A stretch of DNA of 55,458 nt, taken from the NCBI GenBank assembly GCA_946537515.1, contig CAMNFV010000002.1, positions 1-55,458 of the forward strand, written 5' to 3'. Positions 1 through 8,472 of this stretch are shown here, one piece after another; position 1 is the stretch's first letter, and every line of letters starts with the position of its first letter. The translations under genes were made by a program, and so were the position numbers. This DNA is from an uncultured Ruminococcus sp. Lineage in GTDB: Bacteria; Bacillota; Clostridia; Oscillospirales; Ruminococcaceae. A model generated the notes under the pieces. That model was given only the letters and a program-made list of their open reading frames with translations, had not been told where the DNA came from and made no database searches.

Positions 1-440
1 TCGGAGCCGGAGGCGGCGGAGCAGTCTGCGGCAGCGAGGTCGGGACAGTCGGAATTGCAAACTGTGCAAGCACATCATCTGCATTCTGCGCGACCGGAGC
101 AGGCATCGGAGTCGGTGCAGCAATCGGAGCCGGAGGCGGCGGAGCAGTCTGCGGCAGCGAGGTCGGGACAGTCGGAATTGCGAACTGTGCGAGCACGTCA
201 TCTGCATTCTGCGCAACCGGAGTCGGTGCAGCAATCGGAGCCGGAGGCGGCGGAGCAGTCTGCGGCAGCGAGGTCGGGACAGTCGGGACAGCAAACTGTG
301 CAAGCACATCTTCAGCATTCTGCGCAACCGGAGTCGGTGCAGAGATCGGAGCCGGAGGCGGCGGAGCAGTCTGCGGCAGCGAAGACGGAACTGTCGGAAT
401 CGCAAACTGAGAAAGAACATCCTGCGGTGCAGACTGAACC
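1..440 (-). repeat. In-frame 111-bp (37-aa) tandem repeats inside the left-edge CDS, one unit expanded to 123 bp
   Basis: The 'aactg' start of the repeated block recurs at 60, 183, 294 and 405 (spacing 123, 111, 111). The 123-bp unit carries a 12-bp in-frame insertion (MPAP). Confidence 0.85.
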
Positions 441-916
441 GGAGTCGGAGCCGGCATCGGTACCGGAGGCGGCGGAGTCGGGGTCGGTGTTTCGATCGGC
501 TGCTGCGGAGTCTGCATAGCCTTTCTCATCGAAGGCGGAATATAGCCGCCGCCCGAACTCGGGCTGGGGCTGGAGCTTCTGCTCACAGGCTGAGCAGCCG
601 GAGCCGGTGCAGGCTGTGCGGCCGGTGCCTCATGATGATGCTTGGCAGCAGCGCGCTCCCGCTTCATCATCTTCTGTTCTTCCTTGATTTGTGCAGCCAA
701 CTCTTTGTTTGCTTCACGAATCATTTTTTTTGCGATGACAGTCTTGCATTTTTCGCATGTCAGCTGAACGACATCCGTCAAAGTACCGGAACTAGTGAAC
801 ATGCCGACATTTTCAGGCTTTAACAGGTTGATTCCACAGGCAGTTTTTTTACCGTTCTCTGTTCCGTGGACGATTTTCGGGCTTCCCTTTGTTGTTGATA
901 ACAGATCTACGTGCAT
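1..916 (-). CDS. Proline-rich tandem-repeat protein with N-terminal Cys-containing (zinc-ribbon-like) domain; C-terminus runs off the left edge
   Basis: Minus-strand frame open from ATG at 916 to base 1 (absent from the ORF track because no stop lies in the window). Reads MHVDLLSTTKGSPKIVHGTENGKKTACGINLLKPENVG...TCEKCKTVIAKKMI..., then Pro-rich repeats VAQNADDVLAQFAIPTVPTSLPQTAPPPPAPIAAPTP. Strong RBS GCGGAGGT upstream. Confidence 0.8.
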   Translation of the reverse strand, partial: MHVDLLSTTKGSPKIVHGTENGKKTACGINLLKPENVGMFTSSGTLTDVVQLTCEKCKTVIAKKMIREANKELAAQIKEEQKMMKRERAAAKHHHEAPAAQPAPAPAAQPVSRSSSPSPSSGGGYIPPSMRKAMQTPQQPIETPTPTPPPPVPMPAPTPVQSAPQDVLSQFAIPTVPSSLPQTAPPPPAPISAPTPVAQNAEDVLAQFAVPTVPTSLPQTAPPPPAPIAAPTPVAQNADDVLAQFAIPTVPTSLPQTAPPPPAPIAAPTPMPAPVAQNADDVLAQFAIPTVPTSLPQTAPPPPAP

Positions 917-1108
917 GTAAACATTACCTCCGCTGGGGTTTATTTTTCTACTCTTACCATTATACTACACTTCTCAAAAAAAATCAACACTTTTGCGAAG
1001 ATGAAGAAAATTTTGTCTAGTTTTTTGTGCATTACGGAAAAGACGTGTACACTTTTTGGCATTCCTGACAGTTTTTTTCATCTTTCGACAAGTTTTAGAA
1101 TTTGATTA

Positions 1109-1147
1109 TGAAAAGAAACTGTCTCCGGCCATTATTTCCGGAGACAG
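1109..1147 (-). terminator. Rho-independent terminator of the ABC/ECF operon
   Basis: Perfect 10-bp stem ctgtctccgg...ccggagacag (1119-1128/1138-1147) followed on the minus strand by TTTCTTTTC. Confidence 0.8.
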
Positions 1148-3192
1148 CATGTAAGGAAATGAACGAAATCAAAATGATTCATTTGCGTGATTCCGCTTTC
1201 TGCGAGTGCACTCGGCAGGAGCAGAATGACCATTGCGATCAGCAGCGCTTTCTGCGGTGTGCGGCTGTACTTGCTGATAATGCATATGATTGCAGTCAGC
1301 ACTAGAGTCGCAAGCTCCCGCAGTACGAAATGCAGAACGATGCAGCTTCGTAATGTGATTCGGAACGGGATCCGGCGGAGCATTTCCAGGCTTTGTGCGG
1401 GTGCATTCAGATCGGGAAAACCGACATCTGAAAGAAGATGCAGCAGATAGACGCCGTGCAGCCCCGTGACTGCAATCAGAGTCAGGATGAGAATCCAAAC
1501 AGATTGTGCGCACAGAATGCCGGTTCTGCCTCTTTTTGTACTTCGCAGCAGCATTCTTGTTTCATAGCGGTTGTCGTAGGCGCGGATGCCGGAGAAAGCA
1601 AAGATCAGATAGAGCAGCAGCACCATGCAGCACCGTCGTTCTGCTGCGGATTCCTGAAACAGAATGATATAGGAATTTTGCTGAATGAACCATGCCGGCC
1701 TTCCGGTATCCCGCTGATAACGTGCGACTTTCAGCATCGCATTCAGCAGCTGACTGTATTGTTTCAGATCGTTTTGTGTTTTTGTGATATTGGCTTGAAT
1801 CCGGGAAATCTCGCGGTCCGGCTCGTGATTCAGATAGGCTTTTGCAAGGGCGATCTGACTGTGCTTGATGCTGCGCGCTTCCCCGGCTACAATATACGCG
1901 GCACGCTTAATCTTTTCCTGTGTGACTTCTCCGGAATACTGCGAATAGAATCGTTCTGTCACGGAATTGACCGGCACATAGATATGGATATCCCGCCAGA
2001 GAGAAAACCCGAGCAGCCCGGTTATCAGCAGAAGAAGAAGTCCTTTTTGCGCAATCAGCAGCTTCCAGCCCTCACATCCGAAGAGCGAATGCACCGGAAG
2101 ATGCCTTGTCTGAAATTTTGCAAGCTTCTCTTTGATCGTTTCCATTCGCTGCCCGAGCTTTTTCGGATACGACGCACCGATCAGCCACAGGCAGAGCAGC
2201 GCTGCGACCAGAAACAACAGAATACAGCAGATCAGCATATCTCCGAGAAATCCGGATGGATGTGCAAACCAGTTGAGATTGCAGTATTGCGTAAAGAATA
2301 TGTCCGCATCGAGCGCTGCAAAGACATTGAGGAATTTCAGATGATTGATGCCCGAGGTCGGGACAATGAGTCGGTACAGCAGATATGCGCCGCCGAGCCA
2401 GACTGCGGAGAGCGTCCAGCCCATGATCGGATGAAACCTTGCCAGCGTCACCCAGACAATCAGCGAAATCACCGAAAGCGCAAGCGTTTTCATGCAGCCT
2501 GCGGCGAATAAATATCCGCCGACCGTCACGCGAAGTGCGCAGACCTGATATTCCGGAATGGATTGAATCGGACGCAGAAATCCGGGATTGCCGTAAAACT
2601 TGCAGGTGAACAGAATATTGCCCCCGTACAGCATCACGACCGATGCCGCCGAGATCAGTATCACAGCGAGAATCCGCCATGCGCAGAGCGGAACCCTGCC
2701 GTGCTTGGTCGAACGTGTCAGGTCGCCGACCGCCGTATCTGCATCCGCAAGCATTTCAAGTATGAGCAGCAGCGGTGCGATCAGCAGCAGATAATCCGTG
2801 ATTGCATAGTCTTTGACCGCATTGATGCCGCGGTTCTCGCCGTCCCGCAGCTGAATGCCTGTAAGTCTGCGGTAGGTTTTGGCCGTGCGCTCCAGATTTC
2901 GGTTGATGTAAGCGCTTTTCTCTGTCAGGCTGCTGAGGATTGACTGCGCCTGTGACTGATTCTGCACATATTCGAGATATGCCGGATAATCTTCTTTGAG
3001 ATACTTTTCGGTTTTCTTATGCTCATCGAGCTTGGTGTTGATGCCCCACATCCGCATACTATTGTAATATGCAATATCTTCCTCACGCCTTGTCCTGCAA
3101 AATCCGGAGAACATTGCGAGATTCACGACCGCGATCATCAGCAGGATGATGATGCGTTTCGGTGAGAGGAGCAGTCTTTGCAGTTCAGCCAT
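1132..3192 (-). CDS. ABC transporter permease (ABC-2-like, two membrane halves)
   Basis: 686-aa ORF with many hydrophobic helices in two blocks; start overlaps the end of the ABC ATPase gene by 8 bp. Confidence 0.75.
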   Translation of the reverse strand: MAELQRLLLSPKRIIILLMIAVVNLAMFSGFCRTRREEDIAYYNSMRMWGINTKLDEHKKTEKYLKEDYPAYLEYVQNQSQAQSILSSLTEKSAYINRNLERTAKTYRRLTGIQLRDGENRGINAVKDYAITDYLLLIAPLLLILEMLADADTAVGDLTRSTKHGRVPLCAWRILAVILISAASVVMLYGGNILFTCKFYGNPGFLRPIQSIPEYQVCALRVTVGGYLFAAGCMKTLALSVISLIVWVTLARFHPIMGWTLSAVWLGGAYLLYRLIVPTSGINHLKFLNVFAALDADIFFTQYCNLNWFAHPSGFLGDMLICCILLFLVAALLCLWLIGASYPKKLGQRMETIKEKLAKFQTRHLPVHSLFGCEGWKLLIAQKGLLLLLITGLLGFSLWRDIHIYVPVNSVTERFYSQYSGEVTQEKIKRAAYIVAGEARSIKHSQIALAKAYLNHEPDREISRIQANITKTQNDLKQYSQLLNAMLKVARYQRDTGRPAWFIQQNSYIILFQESAAERRCCMVLLLYLIFAFSGIRAYDNRYETRMLLRSTKRGRTGILCAQSVWILILTLIAVTGLHGVYLLHLLSDVGFPDLNAPAQSLEMLRRIPFRITLRSCIVLHFVLRELATLVLTAIICIISKYSRTPQKALLIAMVILLLPSALAESGITQMNHFDFVHFLTCCLRK

Positions 3193-4075
3193 ATTGCCTG
3201 TCTCCTTTGAGATAGAGGTGGCAGACGTCTTCGAGTGTCAGGTTCTCAAAGACCGGTTTACAGCCGTCCGGCAGGGGATCATCCGCGATCCGCAGCACAA
3301 AGCCGTCGCGATGCTGCGCGATTTCACCGTTCGGGTATTGCTCCTGCAAGGCTCGGATCTCGTCATATGTACCGGAGAATTCGCCGATCTTGCCCTCTGC
3401 ATTCGCGAGCAGATTCTGCGGCGTATCAAATGCGATCACCTTGCCGCCGCGTATCAGCAGCACCTGCTTTGCAATACATGCGATATCGCTGACGACATGC
3501 GTCGCGAGCAGGACAATACGGTCGCGTGCCAGCTCTGCAATATCGTTTCGGATCCGGATGCGCTCTTCCGGGTCGAGCCCTGCGGTCGGTTCATCGAGTA
3601 TGAGTACCTGCGGCTTCCCGAGCATACTCGATGCGAGCAATACCCGCTGCCGCATACCGCCGGAGAATGTCCCGATTTTCTTATGTGCCGCATGTGTCAG
3701 ATTGACCGCTTCCAGCATTTTATCGGTTTCCTCGCGGATTTCCTTTTTCTTCATGCCTTTCAGCGCGCCCATATAATAGAGAAACCGCTTTGCCGTGAAA
3801 TCATCATAGACGCCCTGAAGCTGCGGCGTATAGCCGACGAGCTCCCGCCATTTCCGTCCCATTTTGAGAATATCCTTGCCATTCCAGAGAATTTCGCCTT
3901 TGGTACGCGGCATATGGTCGGTCATAAGTTTCATCAGCGTTGATTTACCCGCACCGTTCGCGCCGAGCAGTCCGGTGACACCGGGTTCCAGCGTGAAGCT
4001 GACATCCGAGAGCGCCCAAAAGTCACCGTATTGCTTGGAGAGATACCGGATTTCCAGTTTGTTCACCATATGCAC
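3185..4075 (-). CDS. ABC transporter ATP-binding protein
   Basis: Walker A GANGAGKST, signature TFSGGMRQRV, Walker B VLILDEPTAGLD. Confidence 0.95.
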   Translation of the reverse strand: MHMVNKLEIRYLSKQYGDFWALSDVSFTLEPGVTGLLGANGAGKSTLMKLMTDHMPRTKGEILWNGKDILKMGRKWRELVGYTPQLQGVYDDFTAKRFLYYMGALKGMKKKEIREETDKMLEAVNLTHAAHKKIGTFSGGMRQRVLLASSMLGKPQVLILDEPTAGLDPEERIRIRNDIAELARDRIVLLATHVVSDIACIAKQVLLIRGGKVIAFDTPQNLLANAEGKIGEFSGTYDEIRALQEQYPNGEIAQHRDGFVLRIADDPLPDGCKPVFENLTLEDVCHLYLKGDRQYG

Positions 4076-5902
4076 TCACCATTTTTTTACCCAGCGGATA
4101 AAGAGCGGCTTTGCATTCATATCTCCGAACAGTTCCTCGCGGGAGATGCGGTATACCGAGGTCTGATCGTCAAAATAGAAATCTGCGCCGTCATAGCGGA
4201 TCAGTTCTTCATTTCCTGAGACAGACGGCTTCCAGTTATGCGCGATCGCATACTGAATATCCTCTTCGGTCAGATCTTCCGGCCTGATATAGGTTTTCTC
4301 GTCCTTGTGGTAACCGCCGGAAGCAAGCTGCGCACGGATATATTCCTCAGGATATTCGATATTCTTCATCTCACCGAGATTTGCTGTTTGCAGGATTTTG
4401 CCGTTATGATCCAGCTCTGCGATGTATTCAGAAACCGGGTTATTCATTTGAACTTCGTCCTTTTGTTTAAAGCGGTGATCGGATAACTGCCATGTCACAT
4501 AGACATGATCAGCATCTGCAAGAAGCGCTTCCGGGAAGAACCCAGCCTGATCGTTTTCAAGCATTTCCGGTTCAAACCATGCGGCCTGTGTTTTTGCAAG
4601 CTCCGAAAAACTGATGATTTCCTTGTCCTCTCCCGTTTGCAGATTGTATGCGTGCAGCATCGCATCATTGTAATCGTTTATGCTGTATGAGTAATAGACA
4701 TAATCACCGGCTGCGGCATAGAATTGCGCATATTCTGATTTGATACTGACAACCTGTTCGATCTGCCCGGTGCTGCATTTGATGCGGAATATACCGGATC
4801 CCTTGAGCTTGTCGCGCCAGTCGCTTTCATATTTGTGCAGATAGACATAGTCACCGATACCCTTGAGCCGTGCGCCGCGAAACCACGGATGATAATCCTT
4901 TTGCAGTTCGCCGGATGTGGCAAGAACCGTGACTTTCTGCTTCTCCGGTTCATAGCAGTAAAGATCATATTTGCCGCTGACATCCTGCGAGGAGATTTCC
5001 ATGTTCTCGTCATAAGTATTGAGAATGCGCTGATAGACACAGAGAAACCAGAGCTGCCCGCGGTGTGCGATCAGTTCACATTCCAGATTGCTGCAAGTCG
5101 TATTGAGATCTTCATTCAGAACGGCCACCTGCTTGATTTCGGTGCCGTCCGGGGCATAGCGCAGCAGAACAGTCGGGAATTTCTCGCATTGCTCTTTCTT
5201 CTCCAGATATTCGCGCTCATCGGTTGCGATCGCATAGACATAGCCGTCCAGGTAGACCGGATCGGAAAGCAGCGTGTATGTGCGGGTGGTCGCCGTGCAG
5301 AATTCATTGCCGTCATGCAGACAGTTCGGCTTTGCGCAGACATAGACTGTCTCGCCGGATGCTTCATCATAATAGCGCAGCGCAGAGGAACTGCCGGAAG
5401 CGCTCTTATCGAGTGCTGCATCCTCTGTACCGAGGAAGAAGAAGCCCTTGCCGTTCTTTGCGCAGCCGTGGCAGTCGGGCTCGTCCTGCTGATCGGTCAG
5501 GTTCGGCGCGATGATCGCCTGCATGAGATCATTCTCTGTGACGGAGTTTTCGGTTGTCTGCTTTTTTGTTTCCGTGCTGCTTTCCTCTGCCTGTTTGCTG
5601 CCGTCATGCGGCTTGCGGCTGCTCCATGCGACGGCTGCGACGGTTCCGCCGATTGTCAGAAGCGCTGCCGCAAGAATCAGCAGATACATGCGCGCCTGTT
5701 TGCGTTCTTTTTTCATACGAGCCTCCTGTTCCCGGTATACCGTATAGTAGTGCGGTACTTGCGTCAATTCCGTATCCTCCGGCGACGGTGTTTCTGTTTG
5801 CTCCGGTAGGGCTTCCCGCAGCTTTGCCTCGATTTCGCTGCGCTGCTGCTGTGTCCAGCGGATGCTTCCGACCGCACGGCGATAATCCTGCGGTCTCATC
5901 AT
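4076..5902 (-). CDS. Membrane-anchored sensor/anti-sigma-like protein with large extracytoplasmic (DUF5050/beta-propeller-like) domain
   Basis: N-terminal RRAVGSIRWTQQQRSEIEAKL, single TM (MYLLILAAALLTIGGTVAAVAW), repeated YxYxx(Y/A) strands, CAKPNCLHDGNEFC motif. Start codon overlaps the sigma stop (ATGA). Confidence 0.7.
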   Translation of the reverse strand: MMRPQDYRRAVGSIRWTQQQRSEIEAKLREALPEQTETPSPEDTELTQVPHYYTVYREQEARMKKERKQARMYLLILAAALLTIGGTVAAVAWSSRKPHDGSKQAEESSTETKKQTTENSVTENDLMQAIIAPNLTDQQDEPDCHGCAKNGKGFFFLGTEDAALDKSASGSSSALRYYDEASGETVYVCAKPNCLHDGNEFCTATTRTYTLLSDPVYLDGYVYAIATDEREYLEKKEQCEKFPTVLLRYAPDGTEIKQVAVLNEDLNTTCSNLECELIAHRGQLWFLCVYQRILNTYDENMEISSQDVSGKYDLYCYEPEKQKVTVLATSGELQKDYHPWFRGARLKGIGDYVYLHKYESDWRDKLKGSGIFRIKCSTGQIEQVVSIKSEYAQFYAAAGDYVYYSYSINDYNDAMLHAYNLQTGEDKEIISFSELAKTQAAWFEPEMLENDQAGFFPEALLADADHVYVTWQLSDHRFKQKDEVQMNNPVSEYIAELDHNGKILQTANLGEMKNIEYPEEYIRAQLASGGYHKDEKTYIRPEDLTEEDIQYAIAHNWKPSVSGNEELIRYDGADFYFDDQTSVYRISREELFGDMNAKPLFIRWVKKW

Positions 5903-6390
5903 GAAAGCACCCCCGATTCCCGGATTTCCATGCGGAGCTTTTCGTGACCGCGGCGCAGCTGCGCGCCGATCGTGTTTTCTTTTTTGCCGAGCATTTCAGC
6001 GATTTCACGAATCGTATAGCCCTCGCAGTCATGCAGATAGACCACAACATTATAGGGCGGCGGCAAAGCCTTAATCATCGCAATGATATCTTCGAGCGAA
6101 TCAGATTTCTCCGCCAGTTCGGATTCTTTGACATCCTCAAGGCTGACGCGCAGCTTTTTCCAGAGTGATTTCCGCAGATTGTTGCAGCGGTTGATGACGG
6201 CACGCAGGATATAGGCTTTCAGGTGCTCATCGCTTTCAAATTCACGCGGCTTGCGGTGCAGCGCGAAGAATACTTCCTGTGCAACATCCTCCGCATCGGC
6301 ACGGTTTCCGAGACAGCAGAAAGCCGCCTGCAATGCCGTATCACCGAATTTCCGGAACGCATAGAGTGCAATATTCTCTTCATTGAGCAT
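5899..6390 (-). CDS. ECF RNA polymerase sigma factor (sigma-70 family)
   Basis: Region 2 (LGNRADAEDVAQEVFFALHRKPREF) and region 4 (LPPPYNVVVYLHDCEGYTIREIAEMLGKKENTIGAQLRRGHEKLR). Start placed at MLNEEN rather than the longer ORF start. Confidence 0.9.
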   Translation of the reverse strand: MLNEENIALYAFRKFGDTALQAAFCCLGNRADAEDVAQEVFFALHRKPREFESDEHLKAYILRAVINRCNNLRKSLWKKLRVSLEDVKESELAEKSDSLEDIIAMIKALPPPYNVVVYLHDCEGYTIREIAEMLGKKENTIGAQLRRGHEKLRMEIRESGVLS

Positions 6391-8134
6391 TGCCGTGCAC
6401 CTCCCTTGTCGTAGAATACGCCTTCTGCCAATGCGGCGTACCGCTGAGCAGTTCGTCAACTGTCGTATAAATGGTATCGCTGACTTCTTCCTTGCCGCGT
6501 TTTTTCAGCGTTTCCGGATCGCCGCCGATACTATGCGTTGCATAGACGATATCGCCGTCGATTGCTTCCAGCGTGAGGAATTGGCTGTAACTGTGATAAC
6601 CGCCGTTATAGCCCTCATCCGTTTTGACTGTCTCTGACCAGTATTCATGCTTGTAGCCGGTATCGACTTCTTTTACGAGATTTCCGTCATAGTCATATAT
6701 GCTGATCATTGCAGGCTCTACTTTTTCACCGTCACCATAATAATAATCAATGCCCTCTGCAAAGATATAGCGGTCATTCATAAAGCGGATAAACCGGTCT
6801 CTGCCGAGAATAGGCTCATCAGCAGGCGCTTTGTCAAAATCGGGTGTGATTTTCTTCTCTTCACGGGTTTCAAGGTCAATGATATAGAATTCGTATAACG
6901 AACCGCCGCCCGGAACTTTGGTTTCTTTGCTGCGGATTGCATGTGTTGCGGACATGCAGACGAAGTGATCGCCGGTGATGAGGATTTCCTCTTTATCATC
7001 CGTGACATCGCCGGTCAGGAGCGAGAGGCGCGAGAGTCCCTGTCCGCCTGACCAGTCATTTCTGGTGCGGGAGAAATAGAGATAGTCACCGTATGCATAG
7101 AGATCGCGCGGCGCTTCATTGACATGGTTGACTGTCGGATCGCCCATTGCATCGTAAACAAGAACGGATTTGCCGGTCGCGAGCTCATAGCCCCAGATCT
7201 GCCAGCCGCCGCTTGTGAAGGTTTGCGTCCGGTGTGTAATCGGATTCTCGATCTCCTCACCGGCCTGCTGAAGCTGCACCAGACACCAGATATATCCGCG
7301 GTTGACAACGCAGTTTGCAGCACCGATGCCGCTGCCAAAATCGGCAAGTTCGGTGATCTCCGTGCCGTCCGGCGCATAGCGAAGCAGTACCTGCCGGCAG
7401 TTGTCAGGGGATGTGCCTTCTCCTTCCAGATAATTCTGCGAGAAGCGTGAGTCGGGCTTCAGATATTTGGTGGTCATCGTATAGAGATAGCCGTCATAAT
7501 ACTTCATATAAGATGCGGCGTAGTTGATCGTGGTCGCGGTACAGTATTCATCCGCTTCATGCAGACAGTTCGGCTTTGCGCAGACGGGAACTGTCTGACC
7601 TGTTTCCTTATCTGTATAGCAGAGCATCAGCTCTTCGGCATGACCGCCCCATTGATTCTGTTTATCCGTGAGTTCCACACGTTTGCGGTAATACCAGCCG
7701 TTTCCGGTCGGGACAAGATCCTGCAAATTGACGCTCGGATTCGCGTAGTGGTTAATATAATACGGTGTCTGTACTGTCTCGGATGTCAGATTCAGGACAG
7801 TACCGTTCTTCCAGGTGATTTCCAGCGTCCGCGGATGCTTTTTCGCATACGCTGCAACGCCTGCGATTGCGCCGCCGGTAGCAAGGATCGCCGCAGCCAG
7901 TCCGATCCACATGACTTTTCTCATTTTCTTTGCTTTCATTTCATTTTCCTCCAGATTCCGCATCGCTTCATGAGACTGCTTAAAGGTTTCCATGGGGTCC
8001 TCAAGCTCGTCGATCCAGTCATCAGGATCAACAGAAGCCTGCGGAGCAGCTTTGAGCTTTTCTTCGATTGCAGCGCGCTGCTGCTGCGTCCAGCGGATGC
8101 CTTGAACAGCCTGCTTATACTGTTGCTGCTTCAT
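6380..8134 (-). CDS. Paralogous membrane-anchored sensor/anti-sigma-like protein with extracytoplasmic (DUF5050/beta-propeller-like) domain
   Basis: MKQQQYKQAVQGIRWTQQQRAAIEEKL, one TM, CAKPNCLHEADEYC motif. Perfect GGAGG RBS before ATG 8134; end overlaps the sigma start by 11 bp. Confidence 0.7.
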   Translation of the reverse strand: MKQQQYKQAVQGIRWTQQQRAAIEEKLKAAPQASVDPDDWIDELEDPMETFKQSHEAMRNLEENEMKAKKMRKVMWIGLAAAILATGGAIAGVAAYAKKHPRTLEITWKNGTVLNLTSETVQTPYYINHYANPSVNLQDLVPTGNGWYYRKRVELTDKQNQWGGHAEELMLCYTDKETGQTVPVCAKPNCLHEADEYCTATTINYAASYMKYYDGYLYTMTTKYLKPDSRFSQNYLEGEGTSPDNCRQVLLRYAPDGTEITELADFGSGIGAANCVVNRGYIWCLVQLQQAGEEIENPITHRTQTFTSGGWQIWGYELATGKSVLVYDAMGDPTVNHVNEAPRDLYAYGDYLYFSRTRNDWSGGQGLSRLSLLTGDVTDDKEEILITGDHFVCMSATHAIRSKETKVPGGGSLYEFYIIDLETREEKKITPDFDKAPADEPILGRDRFIRFMNDRYIFAEGIDYYYGDGEKVEPAMISIYDYDGNLVKEVDTGYKHEYWSETVKTDEGYNGGYHSYSQFLTLEAIDGDIVYATHSIGGDPETLKKRGKEEVSDTIYTTVDELLSGTPHWQKAYSTTREVHGNAQ

Positions 8135-8245
8135 ATCGTACCTCCGTTTCAGTTTCTTGAGGGGATTACATTGCCCGTTCACCTATAATACAGTTCGGGG
8201 ATTCGGATTTGTGCAGAGAAATGAAATGTTTATCTTTTAATTTAT

Positions 8246-8304
8246 AGTTGTATGCTGATATCTGTATCATACCATATCTTTGTCTGCAAATCAAGCATAC
8301 AACT
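8246..8304. promoter_or_regulatory. Perfect 11-bp inverted repeat flanking the ECF-operon promoter (putative operator pair)
   Basis: agttgtatgct (8246-8256) and agcatacaact (8294-8304), 37 bp apart. Confidence 0.6.
8266..8294 (-). promoter_or_regulatory. Sigma-A-type promoter for the ECF/ABC operon
   Basis: Minus strand TTGATT - 17 bp - TATGAT. Confidence 0.55.
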
Positions 8305-8350
8305 TTTGAATGTATGTGAGGATTTGACAGTAATTATGCAAAATTGATAC

Positions 8351-8379
8351 TTTACAAACAATGCGGAATCTGTTATAAT
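8351..8379 (+). promoter_or_regulatory. Sigma-A-type promoter upstream of dockerin esterase
   Basis: TTTACA - 17 bp - TATAAT. Confidence 0.7.
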
Positions 8380-8472
8380 GTTACTAAAATAGACCGCTTA
8401 TGCGGAACCGACGGGGGGACAATTACGTCCGAACAAATCATATTAGACCGTACAAATAGGGGGAATCTGTTT

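Noticed and set aside
55-519. 154-aa plus-strand ORF (QTVQAHHLHSARPEQ...)
   Set aside because: Antisense shadow of the repetitive minus-strand Pro-rich CDS, which has an RBS and a sensible N-terminal domain.
1438-2511. 357-aa plus-strand ORF
   Set aside because: Antisense to the ABC permease; no recognisable domain or initiation signal.
3146-3943. 265-aa plus-strand ORF
   Set aside because: Antisense to the ABC ATPase, which has unmistakable Walker motifs.
4835-5809. 324-aa plus-strand ORF
   Set aside because: Antisense to the 608-aa sensor; shadow ORF.
8344-8472. 43-aa N-terminal extension of the dockerin esterase ORF
   Set aside because: Contains the predicted promoter -35/-10, and a normal signal peptide starts at 8473.
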